A stretch of 64,000 nt of DNA from Rheinheimera sp. 4Y26 (GCF_025245835.1 NZ_JAOBWS010000013.1:1-64000), one strand, 5' to 3'; shown: positions 44,328-54,250, counted from the first letter of the stretch. Program-made: numbers and translations. Notes: generated by a model not told the origin, from the letters alone.

Positions 44328-45254
44328 ATGGCAATGGTTAACTCAGCAACCTTAAACGCGATGCGGGTCGCATTTAACAAAGTATTTGAGCAAGGCAAAA
44401 CCCGCGCAAACCCACAGTACAAAGCAGTTGCTACCGTTGTGCCAAGCACCACTAAAAGTAACACCTATGGCTGGTTAGGTCAGTGGCCAGGCTTTCGTGA
44501 ATGGGTAGGTGATCGTGTTATTAACTCGATGAAAGAACACGGTTACGCCATTCAGAACAAAGACTTTGAAAGCACTGTAGGCGTTGACCGCAACGACATT
44601 GAAGATGACAACCTGGGCGTTTACAACCCGATGTTTGACGAAATGGGTTATGCCTCGGAAGTTTTCCCGGACGAGCTGGTATTTCCGTTACTCAAAGCCG
44701 GCTTTACCACGCTGTGTTATGACGGCCAAAACTTCTTTGACACTGACCACCCGGTTAATGCCAAAGTTGATGGCTCCGGTGCTGACACCTCAGTGTCTAA
44801 CGTAATTATTGATGGTGCTTATGTTGGTCAGCCGTGGTTCCTGCTGGATGTGAGCCGCTCCCTCAAACCTCTGGTGTACCAGGAACGCAAAAAGCCGCAA
44901 TTTGTGGCCATGGATAATCCGAATGACGAGCAGGTATTTACCAAAAAACTGCTGCGTTACGGTGTCGACCTGCGCTCTAACGCTGGTTACGGCTTCTGGC
45001 AAATGGCCATTGGCGTCAAAAAAGAGCTGACCTACGCCACGCTTTGGCAGGCCATCGAAATGATGAGCGATTTTAAAGCTGACGGCGGCAGGCCACTTGG
45101 TCTTGGCAAAAACAAACTGTTGCTGGTTGTCCCGAATAGCAAACAGAAAATTGCCAATCAGATCAAAGCCCGCGATTTGATTGATGACGGTGGTGTAACT
45201 GTCAGCAACGACCTCAAAGACAAGTTTGACGTTTTAGTCGCCGACTTCCTGTAA
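44328..45254 (+). CDS. Major head protein (Mu gpT-like)
   Basis: 308 residues. Mu T-family motifs: TYGWLGQWPGFREWVGDR, IQNKDFESTVGVDRNDIEDDNLG and YDGQNFFDTDHP. It forms the capsid lattice. The gene starts 4 bases after the protease stop with a GGAG binding site. Confidence 0.95.
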   Translation: MAMVNSATLNAMRVAFNKVFEQGKTRANPQYKAVATVVPSTTKSNTYGWLGQWPGFREWVGDRVINSMKEHGYAIQNKDFESTVGVDRNDIEDDNLGVYNPMFDEMGYASEVFPDELVFPLLKAGFTTLCYDGQNFFDTDHPVNAKVDGSGADTSVSNVIIDGAYVGQPWFLLDVSRSLKPLVYQERKKPQFVAMDNPNDEQVFTKKLLRYGVDLRSNAGYGFWQMAIGVKKELTYATLWQAIEMMSDFKADGGRPLGLGKNKLLLVVPNSKQKIANQIKARDLIDDGGVTVSNDLKDKFDVLVADFL

Positions 45255-45295
45255 TCCATTGATAGCTCCGGTTAGCGCCGGGGCCGGAGAACATT

Positions 45296-45736
45296 ATGAG
45301 TAACAAAATCATTCTGGTGACCGCTTTGGCGGCAAGCTTTCGACGTGCAGGACTTGGCTTTACCGACCAGGGCACCTGTTTATGCCGCGAACAACTTACT
45401 GATGAACAGTACCAGCAAATCATCGGTGAAAAACGTTTGTCGGTACGTGAAGTTGCTCCGCACGAGATACCTGAAACAGCAGACACCAGCGCGATCCGCT
45501 GGCTACTGGATGGCGACGGGCAAACAGGCAAAACAGACAGCACGCAAATTACGCTGGTAACAGTAGCAACCTTTGCTGAGGCATTTGCTCAGCTGGACCC
45601 ATCTAATCCGGACCACTTTACCGGCGGTGGTAAACCGCAACTGGACCCACTGAGCAAGATGCTTGGCAGAGCGGTGAGCGGTGCTGAGCGTGACAGCGAA
45701 TGGGATGCCTTTAAAGCTGCCGGAGCTACTGCCTGA
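45296..45736 (+). CDS. HI1506-like head-region protein
   Basis: 146 residues. The N-terminus (FRRAGLGFTDQGTCLCREQLTDEQYQQIIGEKRLSVRE) matches the FluMu N-terminal/HI1506 domain found between head and connector genes of Mu-like phages. The function is unknown; perhaps head decoration or stabilisation. Stop and next ATG overlap by one base. Confidence 0.82.
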   Translation: MSNKIILVTALAASFRRAGLGFTDQGTCLCREQLTDEQYQQIIGEKRLSVREVAPHEIPETADTSAIRWLLDGDGQTGKTDSTQITLVTVATFAEAFAQLDPSNPDHFTGGGKPQLDPLSKMLGRAVSGAERDSEWDAFKAAGATA

Positions 45737-46152
45737 TGTATTGCGATCTGACAGAACTGCAAAGCCGCTTTGGTCTGGACGAGATAAATCAGCTGATTGA
45801 TCCGGACGGCACAGGCGCTGTTGAAGCAATTGCTTTGGCAGAGCTGACGACAGCCAGCGCCACTATCGACAGTTATCTGACAGGTCGCTATCCGCTGCCA
45901 CTGAACGTGGTGCCGGTGATTCTGGTTGGTATTTGTGCCGACTTAACCCGGTATGCGCTTTATCGCAATGCTGTGCCGGAGCTGGTTAAAGAGCGCTACC
46001 TGGCAGCAATTCGCTGGTTACGCGATGTTGCGGACGGTAAAGCATCCCTTGGCTTAAGTACCGCCCATGAGGCACCGGCTACAGATGCGGCCATTGAAAT
46101 TAAGAGCGGTGGCAACGTCTGGCAGCGCGATATCAGTAAAGGGTTTATCTGA
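45736..46152 (+). CDS. gp36-like head-tail connector protein (DUF1320)
   Basis: 138 residues with the DUF1320 pattern YCDLTELQSRFGLDEINQLID..ATIDSYLTGRYPLPL..DLTRYALYRN. It is likely part of the neck. It overlaps the next gene by one base. Confidence 0.9.
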   Translation: MYCDLTELQSRFGLDEINQLIDPDGTGAVEAIALAELTTASATIDSYLTGRYPLPLNVVPVILVGICADLTRYALYRNAVPELVKERYLAAIRWLRDVADGKASLGLSTAHEAPATDAAIEIKSGGNVWQRDISKGFI

Positions 46153-46589
46153 TGATTTTAGCCGCCATTGCACAGCTCCTTCGGGACTATAAACCAGCCG
46201 GTCAGGCCGTTTTTGGTCAGGTAGGCAGCGCATTTAATGTTGCTGCTGCGATGAAAGACGGCCTGGTTAAACCACGCCAGGTGTATGTCATTCCATTGCC
46301 TTCAGGCTTTGGTAACGGCACTCAGGACCTTGGCCCGCTGATGCAGCAGTGCCGGTTTGAGTTTGGCGTGGTGGTTGGCATTAAAGCTGTGGATGACCCC
46401 AAAGGTGAAAAAGGCCCGGCGGTGATGGATGAAACCACAAAAGCAATCACGGCCTGTTTGCTGGGGAAGTGTCCGGTGCAACACGCTGACCGGATTGAAA
46501 TCACCAGGGCAGAACCTATTGGCATTAAAGAAAACGCGATCTGGATGTTGTACCGATTCAAAACAACGGTGCCAGTGCACCAGGAGTAA
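46152..46589 (+). CDS. gp37-like tail terminator/neck protein
   Basis: 145 residues. FGQVGSAFNVAAAMKDGLVKPRQVYVIPLP and a C-terminal RAEPIGIKENAIWMLYRFKT match the Mu-like gp37 family (tail terminator position). It is followed by a very small gene. Confidence 0.85.
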   Translation: MILAAIAQLLRDYKPAGQAVFGQVGSAFNVAAAMKDGLVKPRQVYVIPLPSGFGNGTQDLGPLMQQCRFEFGVVVGIKAVDDPKGEKGPAVMDETTKAITACLLGKCPVQHADRIEITRAEPIGIKENAIWMLYRFKTTVPVHQE

Positions 46590-46592
46590 ACC

Positions 46593-46715
46593 ATGACCAC
46601 ACATCATCAGGGAGGCCGTCGCTATGTATTAGATGGCAAAGAGGTCTCCCAGGAACAATACCAAAAGGCCAAAAGCAAGCAGCAAAAACCTGCTCCGGCC
46701 GAGACTCAGGAGTAA
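46593..46715 (+). CDS. Small basic protein between gp37 and tail tube
   Basis: 40 residues with GGRRYVLDGKEVSQEQYQKAKSK. The ATG lies 3 bases after the gp37 stop and the stop lies 3 bases before the tube ATG; CAGGAG upstream serves as binding site. Mu-like phages often carry such a short gene here. The function is unknown. Confidence 0.7.
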   Translation: MTTHHQGGRRYVLDGKEVSQEQYQKAKSKQQKPAPAETQE

Positions 46716-46718
46716 GCA

Positions 46719-47669
46719 ATGACTTTACGTGCTGAAGAAGAATACATGCTGTTTAAGCTCAATCCGGGCGCTTATGGTACAGACCAGGCGTTGGTGGCAG
46801 CTGATGCAATTGCTGTTTTTGACGTTGGTTACAGTCAGGAATTTACCAAAGAGCAGATGAAAGAAGCTTTGGGTTTTCCAGGCTCACCATTTGAAAAAAT
46901 TACCGGTGGTTATCAGCAGCTGACGTTTAAGTGTTATGTGCGTGGTGCATCTGATGGCCAGGTTGATACGCCTGTGCCTTACGGCCCGCTGCTGCGTGCT
47001 GCCGGTAATAGTGAAACGGTAGAGCTGACTGGTGTTTCTTATGCGCCGGTCACTCAGAACTTTGAGCACGGCACCCTCTGGTATTACGTCGGTGGTGCCA
47101 ACGGTGTACTGCACAAGATGATTGGCGTGCGTATGTCGGCCAAGTTTGTCTCCAAAGTCGGCGGCCTGGACTATTGGGAATTCACGGCCATGGGGCTTGA
47201 TGTTGACCCGGTAGCCGCAGGGGCATTGCCTGACGTCGACTGGTCTGGCTTAACAGTGCCAATGCATACAGCTGCCAACACAGTGCAGACCATGACTTTG
47301 TTTGGTGCTGCAGTTGGTATGGCCACTTTAACCATTACGCCAGGCAACACCTTCAGCCACATGCATGTGACGAATCAGGAAGAAATCGCATTCGAAGCGC
47401 GAAATGGCTCTGTTGATATTTCCATCGTTGAGCCGGATCCAACAGTGGTGAACTACTGGTTAAAAGCCAAAAAAGGCGACCAGGGCGCACTTGCTTACCA
47501 GCGCGGCAAAACGGCCTCTAACGGCGGTGACATTGTGGCGTGGAATATCCCGAATCTGCAGCTGGCATCGGCAACCCGCCGTAATGACGCTGGCCGCCTG
47601 TATCTGGATTTAAAGCTGAACATTAAGCCACTGACCAAAAACAGCGATTACGTGTTCCAGACGAAGTAA
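46719..47669 (+). CDS. Tail tube protein (siphophage type)
   Basis: 316 residues, beta-rich. GAYGTDQALVAADAIAVFDVGYSQEFTKEQ, LRAAGNSETVELTGVSYAPV and ASATRRNDAGRLYLDLKL fit major tail tube proteins of non-contractile transposable phages. The lack of a sheath gene before it supports siphovirus morphology. Confidence 0.82.
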   Translation: MTLRAEEEYMLFKLNPGAYGTDQALVAADAIAVFDVGYSQEFTKEQMKEALGFPGSPFEKITGGYQQLTFKCYVRGASDGQVDTPVPYGPLLRAAGNSETVELTGVSYAPVTQNFEHGTLWYYVGGANGVLHKMIGVRMSAKFVSKVGGLDYWEFTAMGLDVDPVAAGALPDVDWSGLTVPMHTAANTVQTMTLFGAAVGMATLTITPGNTFSHMHVTNQEEIAFEARNGSVDISIVEPDPTVVNYWLKAKKGDQGALAYQRGKTASNGGDIVAWNIPNLQLASATRRNDAGRLYLDLKLNIKPLTKNSDYVFQTK

Positions 47670-47730
47670 TCCTTTGTGGCAAGGATGCCTTTAACCGCTT
47701 TTTAAAACCCATTAAAAACCGAGGTAAACA

Positions 47731-48162
47731 ATGAAAAAGTTTCAAATCAGCGCATTACAACAGCGCCAGTTTAAAGCGCCGGTAACAGTCAAACTGGCCA
47801 GTGACGAAGTTGGTAAAAAAGGTGAAATGCAGTACGACACTATCCATTTTGTGGTCCGTTTTCGCTCAGTTCCTGGTGATGAAGCACGCAAAAACTTGCT
47901 GCGGGTAGAAGAGTTGCGTAACCAGGGCAACAGCCTGGAAGAAGTGCTGACCGAAAGCCTGAACCAGAGCAAAAGTTATGTTCTAGGCATTGAAAAACAC
48001 CCTGAGCATCCATTCCCATTCCTTGATGGCGAAAACGACGCAGAAAGTTCCCCTGAGCTGATTGAGCAGCTTCTTAACGTGCGTGAAATCCGCGAAGCCA
48101 TTGAAAAAACCTACGGCGAAGCCCGTAGTGGCGAGTTGCTGGCAAAAAACGCCAAGAAGTAG
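47731..48162 (+). CDS. Tail assembly chaperone, frame-0 product (G-like)
   Basis: 143 residues, acidic toward the C-terminus (ENDAESSPELIEQ). Located between tail tube and tape measure, the usual place of G/GT chaperones. The last codons contain A AAA AAC (48144-48150), a -1 slippery heptamer in the correct phase, and the downstream frame has no stop, so a longer fusion is predicted. Confidence 0.85.
   Translation: MKKFQISALQQRQFKAPVTVKLASDEVGKKGEMQYDTIHFVVRFRSVPGDEARKNLLRVEELRNQGNSLEEVLTESLNQSKSYVLGIEKHPEHPFPFLDGENDAESSPELIEQLLNVREIREAIEKTYGEARSGELLAKNAKK
48144..48150 (+). promoter_or_regulatory. Predicted -1 programmed frameshift site A AAA AAC
   Basis: Frame-0 codons are GCA AAA AAC, giving the X XXY YYZ heptamer. 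After a -1 slip translation continues CGC CAA GAA GTA GCC and reaches the frame of the next ORF (48204-48515) without a stop. Known from established G/GT tail chaperones. Confidence 0.75.
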
Positions 48163-48515
48163 CCAGGTGGTGGGCGTCCGGGGCAGTTAATAAAAAAGAT
48201 GCGGTGGCCGAGCGGATGCGTTTGGCTGGCGCGCCCCAGGACGTCATTGACCAGGTAATTAAGCAAAACAACGGTGCACCTGAAATTCAGCCTGCCAACT
48301 TGCTTATTACCAGGTTGTTTTTCGCCTGCGCTACCCAGTGGAATTATGCCGGTATGTCCGGCAGCCGGACGGGCTTGAACTACGGTGCTGTTGATGTCCG
48401 GGCAGCAAAAATACCTGAATACCAGGCATTAGATCTGGATGACCAGGAATGGTTGTGGGAAGGCTTGCAGCAAATGGAAGCTGAAGCCCTGAAGGTGTGG
48501 CAGGAAAAGGATTAA
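48150..48515 (+). CDS. Tail assembly chaperone -1 frame extension (T-like, DUF1799-like)
   Basis: The extension frame opens at 48150 after the slip; a GTG at 48204 could start it separately but lacks a good binding site. It contains ARWWASGAVN, MRLAGAPQDVIDQVI and a C-terminal YGAVDVRAAKIPEYQALDLDDQEWLWEGLQQMEAEAL, like the DUF1799/GT part of phage chaperones. The frame-shifted protein joins 47731 to 48515, about 261 residues, and would recruit the tape measure protein. Confidence 0.75.
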   Translation, partial: RQEVARWWASGAVNKKDAVAERMRLAGAPQDVIDQVIKQNNGAPEIQPANLLITRLFFACATQWNYAGMSGSRTGLNYGAVDVRAAKIPEYQALDLDDQEWLWEGLQQMEAEALKVWQEKD

Positions 48516-48595
48516 CCGGGATTTTTAAACAACCAAACCAAAAACGCTGCCACACAAAGCCCAATCACCAAAAACACAGTAAGTAAAAAATCCAT
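48512..48595 (-). CDS. 27-residue single-membrane-span peptide on the opposite strand
   Basis: A minus-strand frame from ATG 48595 to TAA 48512 encoding a nearly pure transmembrane helix (DFLLTVFLVIGLCVAAFLVWLF) ending KNPG. AAGG lies nine bases upstream. It fills the 113-bp gap between chaperone and tape measure, overlapping the chaperone stop by 4 bases. It could be a small membrane protein or toxin-like peptide, or chance; length and membrane character resemble type I toxins. Confidence 0.4.
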   Translation of the reverse strand: MDFLLTVFLVIGLCVAAFLVWLFKNPG

Positions 48596-48628
48596 TAATC
48601 CATACCTTATCCGGGAAAAAGCTGCAGT

Positions 48629-51600
48629 ATGAATGACTTAGTTCTCGCGCTCAAGTTAACCACTTCGGGTGGTCAGCTGGTGGTCAAAGACTTGTCCACA
48701 GTGACACAGGCCAGTAAAAAGGCTGAGCAAGCGATTGACGGTTTAAGTCAGGCTGGTGCTCAGTCAGCTTCCGGTTTAGGCAAAACAACGCAAGGCAGCC
48801 AGCAATTAGGCCAGGAGGCCAAAAAAACAGCCGCAGAGCTTGATGGCATGCGCGGCCGTATGTTGGCGCTGGCAGGAGTTGGCGCCGCTCTTTTTGCATC
48901 CCTGCAGGCGTTTTCGGGTGTAAAAGCCCTGATTGACAGAGCCGATGATTTTAACGTTCTGCAGCAGCGGATCCGTACAGCAACCAATGAAACCCAGGAT
49001 TACAACCAGGTCAGCGCTGAGATGTTTGATATTGCTCAGCGCAATGGTGCCGCTCTTGGCACAACAGTTGAGCTGTTTCAGCGTTTATCCACCTCCCGCA
49101 AAGATTTAAAAGCCACCAATGGCCAGATGCTGGAATTTACCGATGCCGTACAAAAGCTGGGTGTAATTGGTGGTTCAAGCACACAGGCACTGGATGCAGG
49201 CTTGATGCAGTTAGCCCAGGGATTATCTGGTGGTGTGCTTCGGGCAGAAGAATTTAACTCACTCCTTGAAAACATTCCTGAAGTTGCCGCCCGTATCGGT
49301 AAGGGCATGGATGATATTGGCAAATCAGAAAACGAGCTTGGCCTTGGTGACCTTAGAAATCTTGTCCTAGAGGGCAGGTTATTATCTGAAGATGTGCTGC
49401 AGTCTATCCTGGTGCAACTGCCGGAAATCGAAAAGCAGTTTGCAACTATGCCTGTAAGTGTCGGCCGTGCCGGCACAATGGTAGATAACAGTTTTTCAGC
49501 CGCCTTAAGCCGGCTTGATACCATCACCGGCACCACCCAAGCCTGGGCAGAAATACTGGTCAAAATATCCAACTCATTGGATGACATGAGTGCCGCCGAG
49601 CTGCAAGACACTGCAGCCGCTTTAATGGCCGTGGCTGGTGGTGCTGCTGCATTAGTGATGTTGACCCGTTACAACATTGGCCTGAAAGCCATTGCTGTAA
49701 GCGGTGCCGGTGTAATTGCGTCGACAGTACAGCAAACTGCAGCCCTGATGGGTGTTGCCGACGCTTCTTCTGTTGCAACCCGGCAAATTACCTTATTAGG
49801 TGTTGCAAGCACTGCTACCAGTCGCGCTATGGCTTTGCTTGGCGGCCCAATCGGCCTTGCATTACTTGTTGCTGGTGCGATTTATCAGTTTGCAAATAAC
49901 AGTGAGTTGGGCGCTGAAAAGGCAGATTTATTAGCCGAGCGTCTGAACAAATTATCAGGTGCATATGGCGAAGTTTCTAAAGCCAAAATTCAGGAAGCCG
50001 TTGCAAGTAATACAGCTGAGTTAAAAACAAGTGCTGACCGCATTGCTGAAATCACCAGCAAGATGGTCAGTATTCGCAAGGCGATTGAATTAAATCCAGC
50101 CAGCAACGCTGCCAGGGCAGGTCACAAAGAACTTGGCCAGTTAAAGCAAGAACTGGCAGAGCTGAACGCACAGCAAAAGGTATTGTTAGAAGACAGTGCC
50201 AAACTTGGTCAGCTTTTTTTCGACTTTTCTGCAGCCACGGATCCATTTGCCGAAAGTGCCGCCAAAGCCTCTGACGAACTGCTGAAGTTATATAACGCAC
50301 AAATGTTAAATGCTCAGGCTGTTGACGCCCAGGGCCGTGCTTTAAACGATGTTGATTTAGATCTCTTTAAAACCCGTTTTAAAGAAGCGACCAGCTTACC
50401 CAAAGATGCCGAAGCAGCCATTAAATCATTTGCAAAAACGGCAGAAGCGGCGGCGCAATTGGCAGCTAATGATAAGTATTTGGCTGGTCTGAAAGAAGAA
50501 GTTCGCCTGCAACAAATCCGCCTGACATTAGGTGAAGCCGAATACGAGCTAGCCAAAGCTGTGAGCAGCCAGAAAATGACAGATACGGCTCAGCTCAAAC
50601 TGCTCAAAGACACACTGACATTACAGCGCCAGATCGCACAGACCAAAAACAATCAGGACGCTTTAAAAGCATTAAAGGCCGAAAACGATTTACTGCAAGT
50701 ACGCCTGACCAAAGGCGAAAAAGAGTACCAGCTGCAAAAGATGATCCGTGACCTGAAAGTATCGGATCCGGCTTTGATTAAACAGCTTGATGCTGAAATC
50801 GAACGTCAGCGTTTACTGAATGAGCAGCTGGATGTTCGTCAATATCTGACTGATGGCAGCTATGAAGAAGTACTGGACGGTCTGACCAAAATTGGTGATG
50901 CCGGAAGTAGCGTAGGCAATGCGTTAGTTGACAGTTTCGGCTCTGTTGCAGACCAGTTTGCCCGCATGGCTGAGCAGCAAGATGAATTTGCCCGCAAGTT
51001 TATTACCCTACATGAAGCACGCAAAAAAGCTGAAAAAGAGGTGGATCCGGAGCGCAGAGCCAAGGCCCTGAAAAAAGCGGATGCCACTGAACGCGCATTG
51101 ATGGAAGACCAAACCCGGCTGCAAATGGGAAATTATGCCGATTTAGCCGGCGCTGCCAGCAAGATGTTCAGCGAGCAGAGTAAAGGCCGTCAGGTCATGC
51201 ACAAGCTGGAAGTGACTTTTGCTGCCATCGAAACTGCTTTAGCCCTTAAAAAAGCCGCAGCCAATGCCATTGCTGCCATTACCAACCAGGGCGCTGGCGA
51301 CCCTTACACTGCTTTTGCCCGGATTGCCGCCATGGCGGCCATTATGGCTGGGCTTGGTGTCTTTAACGGTTCTGCTTCTGGCGGCGGTGTCAGTGCTGAA
51401 GAGCGCCAAAAAACACAAGGCACCGGCACTGTGCTGGGTGATTCCGATGCTAAATCTGAATCTATTGCCAATGTGCTTGGGCGCATTGAAGACCTTGAAC
51501 TCGACCAGTACGCCGAACTGCGCTCAATCAATAACAGCATCCGCGAACTATCTGCCGGCATTAAGAATCTGGCGGTGAACCTTGTTGCAAGTTACGGCCG

Positions 51601-54250
51601 CTTTAACGAATCCAATTACCCTGGCGAACTGGGTAAAGACTACAACCTGCTACTTGGCTCTAATGTGGCTGCCTTTACTACCGGCGGTTTAGTGGGTGTT
51701 GCTGTGGACAAGCTGCTGGGCGGGCTGGTTGGCAACATTACGAATAAGCTTTTAGGCGGTTTGTTTGGCAGTAAAAAAACAGAGCTTTTGGACAGTGGCA
51801 TTAGCTTTGCCAGCCAACAGTTGGGAGACATTTTATCCAGTGGTTTAGTGAACGCCACGGTGTATGACGTGATTAAAACCACGAAAAAGAAACTGTTTGG
51901 CCTGAGTAAATCCAGCTCTGAAAAAACCGAATACCGCGCCATGGACGAAGCAGTAAAAGCAGAGTTTGGCCGTATCTTTTCGCACATGGGTAAATCCATT
52001 ACTGAAGCGGTAGAGCTTTTGGGCTTAGAAACCGGCAAATCCCTGGAAGGCTTTGTGATTAATCTGCCGAACCTGTCTTTTAAAGACCTGAGCGGCGATG
52101 AAATTGAAAAAGAGTTGCAGGCGATGTTCAGCCAGCAAGGCGATTTAATGGTGCAGTATTTGCTGCCTGGCATTGCTGAATTTCAGAAAATGGGCGAAGG
52201 GCTTTACGACACGCTGCTGCGCGTTGCTCAAGAACAGGCCGTATTTAACTCAGCTCTTGATAACCTTGGCCATCAGCTCAGCCGGTTCTCTGGCGTGACC
52301 AAAGAAATGGAAGTGCAAATTGCTCAGTCCATTATTGAAATGATGGGTGGCATTGAGCAGTTCCAGTCATTAACGGCTGATTATTTTGCCGAGTTCTACT
52401 CCGAAGCAGAGCAGCTGGCCGCAGCCACTCAGTCTGCCCAGGCGCAGTTTGCCAGCCTTGGTCAAACTATGCCGGCCAACCGCGAAGCCTTTAAAGCCAT
52501 GGTGGAAAGCCTTGATTTAACCACAGAGTCAGGCCAGCAAATGTATGCGGCATTGATGGCACTGTCGCCTTTAATGGACCAGATATTTGACGACCAGGAG
52601 CGCCGCGCTAAAGAGTTGGCCAACTTTAACAAAGGCATTGGTGATGAACTGGCCAAGCTTGATATGTCCGACCTTGAGCGCAACCTGTTTGATTTAAAAG
52701 CCTGGTATGACGCACAAATTAAAGAAGCGGCAGAGCTTGGTGCTGACACCACACTGCTGGAAACCTTATATGCCCGCAAACGTGATGCACTGATTAACGA
52801 CACCTTTAATACGCTGGTGGATGCCATTACCCAGGCAAGCCAGGGCATTGATAATGCCATCCGGGATATTCGCCGCAGCATGGAGGGCTGGAGTGAAACA
52901 GATTATCAAAACAGCCAGGTCAATCAGCTGCGCAGCCGACTTGGCAGCGGCGACATTAACGCTCAAATCAAGAATATTCAGGCCCTGCAAGGCGCTATTG
53001 TCAGCCGTTATCAGGCGGAAATGGCAGTAAACAACAACTTAATGCAGCAGGCGCAGTCGGCACTGGATAACCTCAACGCCAGCTGGGGCGAGCTGACTTC
53101 GCAGCTGACCGGTGTGCGTAGCGCCATCTCTTCGGCCATTTTGGATTTACGCCGCCAAAGCAGCGGCTGGAATGAAGTGGGCTACCAGTCCGGACAAATT
53201 GGCCAGTTGCGCGGCAAGTTAGGTGCCGGCTCAGTGCTGGACCAAATTAATGTGGTTGGCCAACTGCAGCAAGCCATTATGGACCGTTACAACGCTGAGC
53301 TTGCAGCAAACCAGCAAATGCAATCGGCCGCCCAGGAACGCTACGAAGCCGACGTTGCCGCGCACGATGCACTGCGCGACGCTGCCCGTCAGTTACTGGC
53401 TGCAGCCGATGCACTATTGCTGTCGGACTATTCGCCGGCCCTGATGGGCGAGCAATTTAAAGAGGCGCAAAAGCAATTTAATAGCCTGTTAAACAGGGCT
53501 AAAAGTGGTGATACCGACGCAATGCAAAGTCTGCAGTCAGCAGGCTCCAGTTACCTGGATTTAGCGCGGGATTACTTTGCCAGCGGCAGCTCTGAATATG
53601 CAGCCATCTTTGATGAAGTGCAAAAGGCTTACCGTGGCTTTGGTGGAGCAGCAAATGCGGCTGAGCCTGCAGTGCCCCGTGCTGTGCTGCAATACCAGGA
53701 ATCGGATGCGCAGCTGCAGCAGCAAACTATTGCTGAGCTGGAAGCCCTGCAAACCCTGCTTGACGAGCTGGAAAAACAAGCGCTGGCAGAAAAAACAGCG
53801 GCCGAAGAAAAAGCCAAGGCAGAACTTGCCGCTTACCAGGCAAAACAACTTGAGCTGCAACTGGGCGCTATTGCTGAGCTGACCGACTTGCAAACCATGC
53901 TGGCCGATTTGGAAGCGCAAGCCGCAGCCCAGCGTGATGCGCAACTGGCTGCAGCACAGCAACAGGTTGATGCCATTGTGGCGCTCGAAGATGGCTTTGG
54001 TGAAATTGTAGATGCTATCCGAAGCATTCCGCCCCCGGTCATCATTATTAACCCGCCTGCAGTACCACCAACCGGCACCGGCAATGCCAATGCCAGCGGT
54101 ACTGATAACAGTGCTGTGGTTGCTTTGCTTGAGCAGCAACTGCAACAACAGCAACAGGCCAATGCCAGGCAGCAACGCCAGATGGCGGCAATGCAGGATG
54201 ATTTACAGCGCACGCAAGCCATGCTGTATGAAAACCGGAGGCTGGCATGA
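48629..54250 (+). CDS. Tape measure protein
   Basis: 1873 residues. The N-terminal tape-measure domain (about 95-300) has ELFQRLSTSRKDLKATNGQ and LSGGVLRAEEFNSLLENIPEVA. Long coiled coils, glycine/alanine-rich membrane-like segments (about 325-430, 890-920) and a repeated C-terminal module follow: RDIRRSMEGW..Q.NQLRSRLG near 1412 and LDLRRQSSGW..Q.GQLRGKLG near 1505. At about 1.5 Angstrom per residue the tail would be near 280 nm. Overlaps the next gene by 4 bases. Confidence 0.95.
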   Translation: MNDLVLALKLTTSGGQLVVKDLSTVTQASKKAEQAIDGLSQAGAQSASGLGKTTQGSQQLGQEAKKTAAELDGMRGRMLALAGVGAALFASLQAFSGVKALIDRADDFNVLQQRIRTATNETQDYNQVSAEMFDIAQRNGAALGTTVELFQRLSTSRKDLKATNGQMLEFTDAVQKLGVIGGSSTQALDAGLMQLAQGLSGGVLRAEEFNSLLENIPEVAARIGKGMDDIGKSENELGLGDLRNLVLEGRLLSEDVLQSILVQLPEIEKQFATMPVSVGRAGTMVDNSFSAALSRLDTITGTTQAWAEILVKISNSLDDMSAAELQDTAAALMAVAGGAAALVMLTRYNIGLKAIAVSGAGVIASTVQQTAALMGVADASSVATRQITLLGVASTATSRAMALLGGPIGLALLVAGAIYQFANNSELGAEKADLLAERLNKLSGAYGEVSKAKIQEAVASNTAELKTSADRIAEITSKMVSIRKAIELNPASNAARAGHKELGQLKQELAELNAQQKVLLEDSAKLGQLFFDFSAATDPFAESAAKASDELLKLYNAQMLNAQAVDAQGRALNDVDLDLFKTRFKEATSLPKDAEAAIKSFAKTAEAAAQLAANDKYLAGLKEEVRLQQIRLTLGEAEYELAKAVSSQKMTDTAQLKLLKDTLTLQRQIAQTKNNQDALKALKAENDLLQVRLTKGEKEYQLQKMIRDLKVSDPALIKQLDAEIERQRLLNEQLDVRQYLTDGSYEEVLDGLTKIGDAGSSVGNALVDSFGSVADQFARMAEQQDEFARKFITLHEARKKAEKEVDPERRAKALKKADATERALMEDQTRLQMGNYADLAGAASKMFSEQSKGRQVMHKLEVTFAAIETALALKKAAANAIAAITNQGAGDPYTAFARIAAMAAIMAGLGVFNGSASGGGVSAEERQKTQGTGTVLGDSDAKSESIANVLGRIEDLELDQYAELRSINNSIRELSAGIKNLAVNLVASYGRFNESNYPGELGKDYNLLLGSNVAAFTTGGLVGVAVDKLLGGLVGNITNKLLGGLFGSKKTELLDSGISFASQQLGDILSSGLVNATVYDVIKTTKKKLFGLSKSSSEKTEYRAMDEAVKAEFGRIFSHMGKSITEAVELLGLETGKSLEGFVINLPNLSFKDLSGDEIEKELQAMFSQQGDLMVQYLLPGIAEFQKMGEGLYDTLLRVAQEQAVFNSALDNLGHQLSRFSGVTKEMEVQIAQSIIEMMGGIEQFQSLTADYFAEFYSEAEQLAAATQSAQAQFASLGQTMPANREAFKAMVESLDLTTESGQQMYAALMALSPLMDQIFDDQERRAKELANFNKGIGDELAKLDMSDLERNLFDLKAWYDAQIKEAAELGADTTLLETLYARKRDALINDTFNTLVDAITQASQGIDNAIRDIRRSMEGWSETDYQNSQVNQLRSRLGSGDINAQIKNIQALQGAIVSRYQAEMAVNNNLMQQAQSALDNLNASWGELTSQLTGVRSAISSAILDLRRQSSGWNEVGYQSGQIGQLRGKLGAGSVLDQINVVGQLQQAIMDRYNAELAANQQMQSAAQERYEADVAAHDALRDAARQLLAAADALLLSDYSPALMGEQFKEAQKQFNSLLNRAKSGDTDAMQSLQSAGSSYLDLARDYFASGSSEYAAIFDEVQKAYRGFGGAANAAEPAVPRAVLQYQESDAQLQQQTIAELEALQTLLDELEKQALAEKTAAEEKAKAELAAYQAKQLELQLGAIAELTDLQTMLADLEAQAAAQRDAQLAAAQQQVDAIVALEDGFGEIVDAIRSIPPPVIIINPPAVPPTGTGNANASGTDNSAVVALLEQQLQQQQQANARQQRQMAAMQDDLQRTQAMLYENRRLA

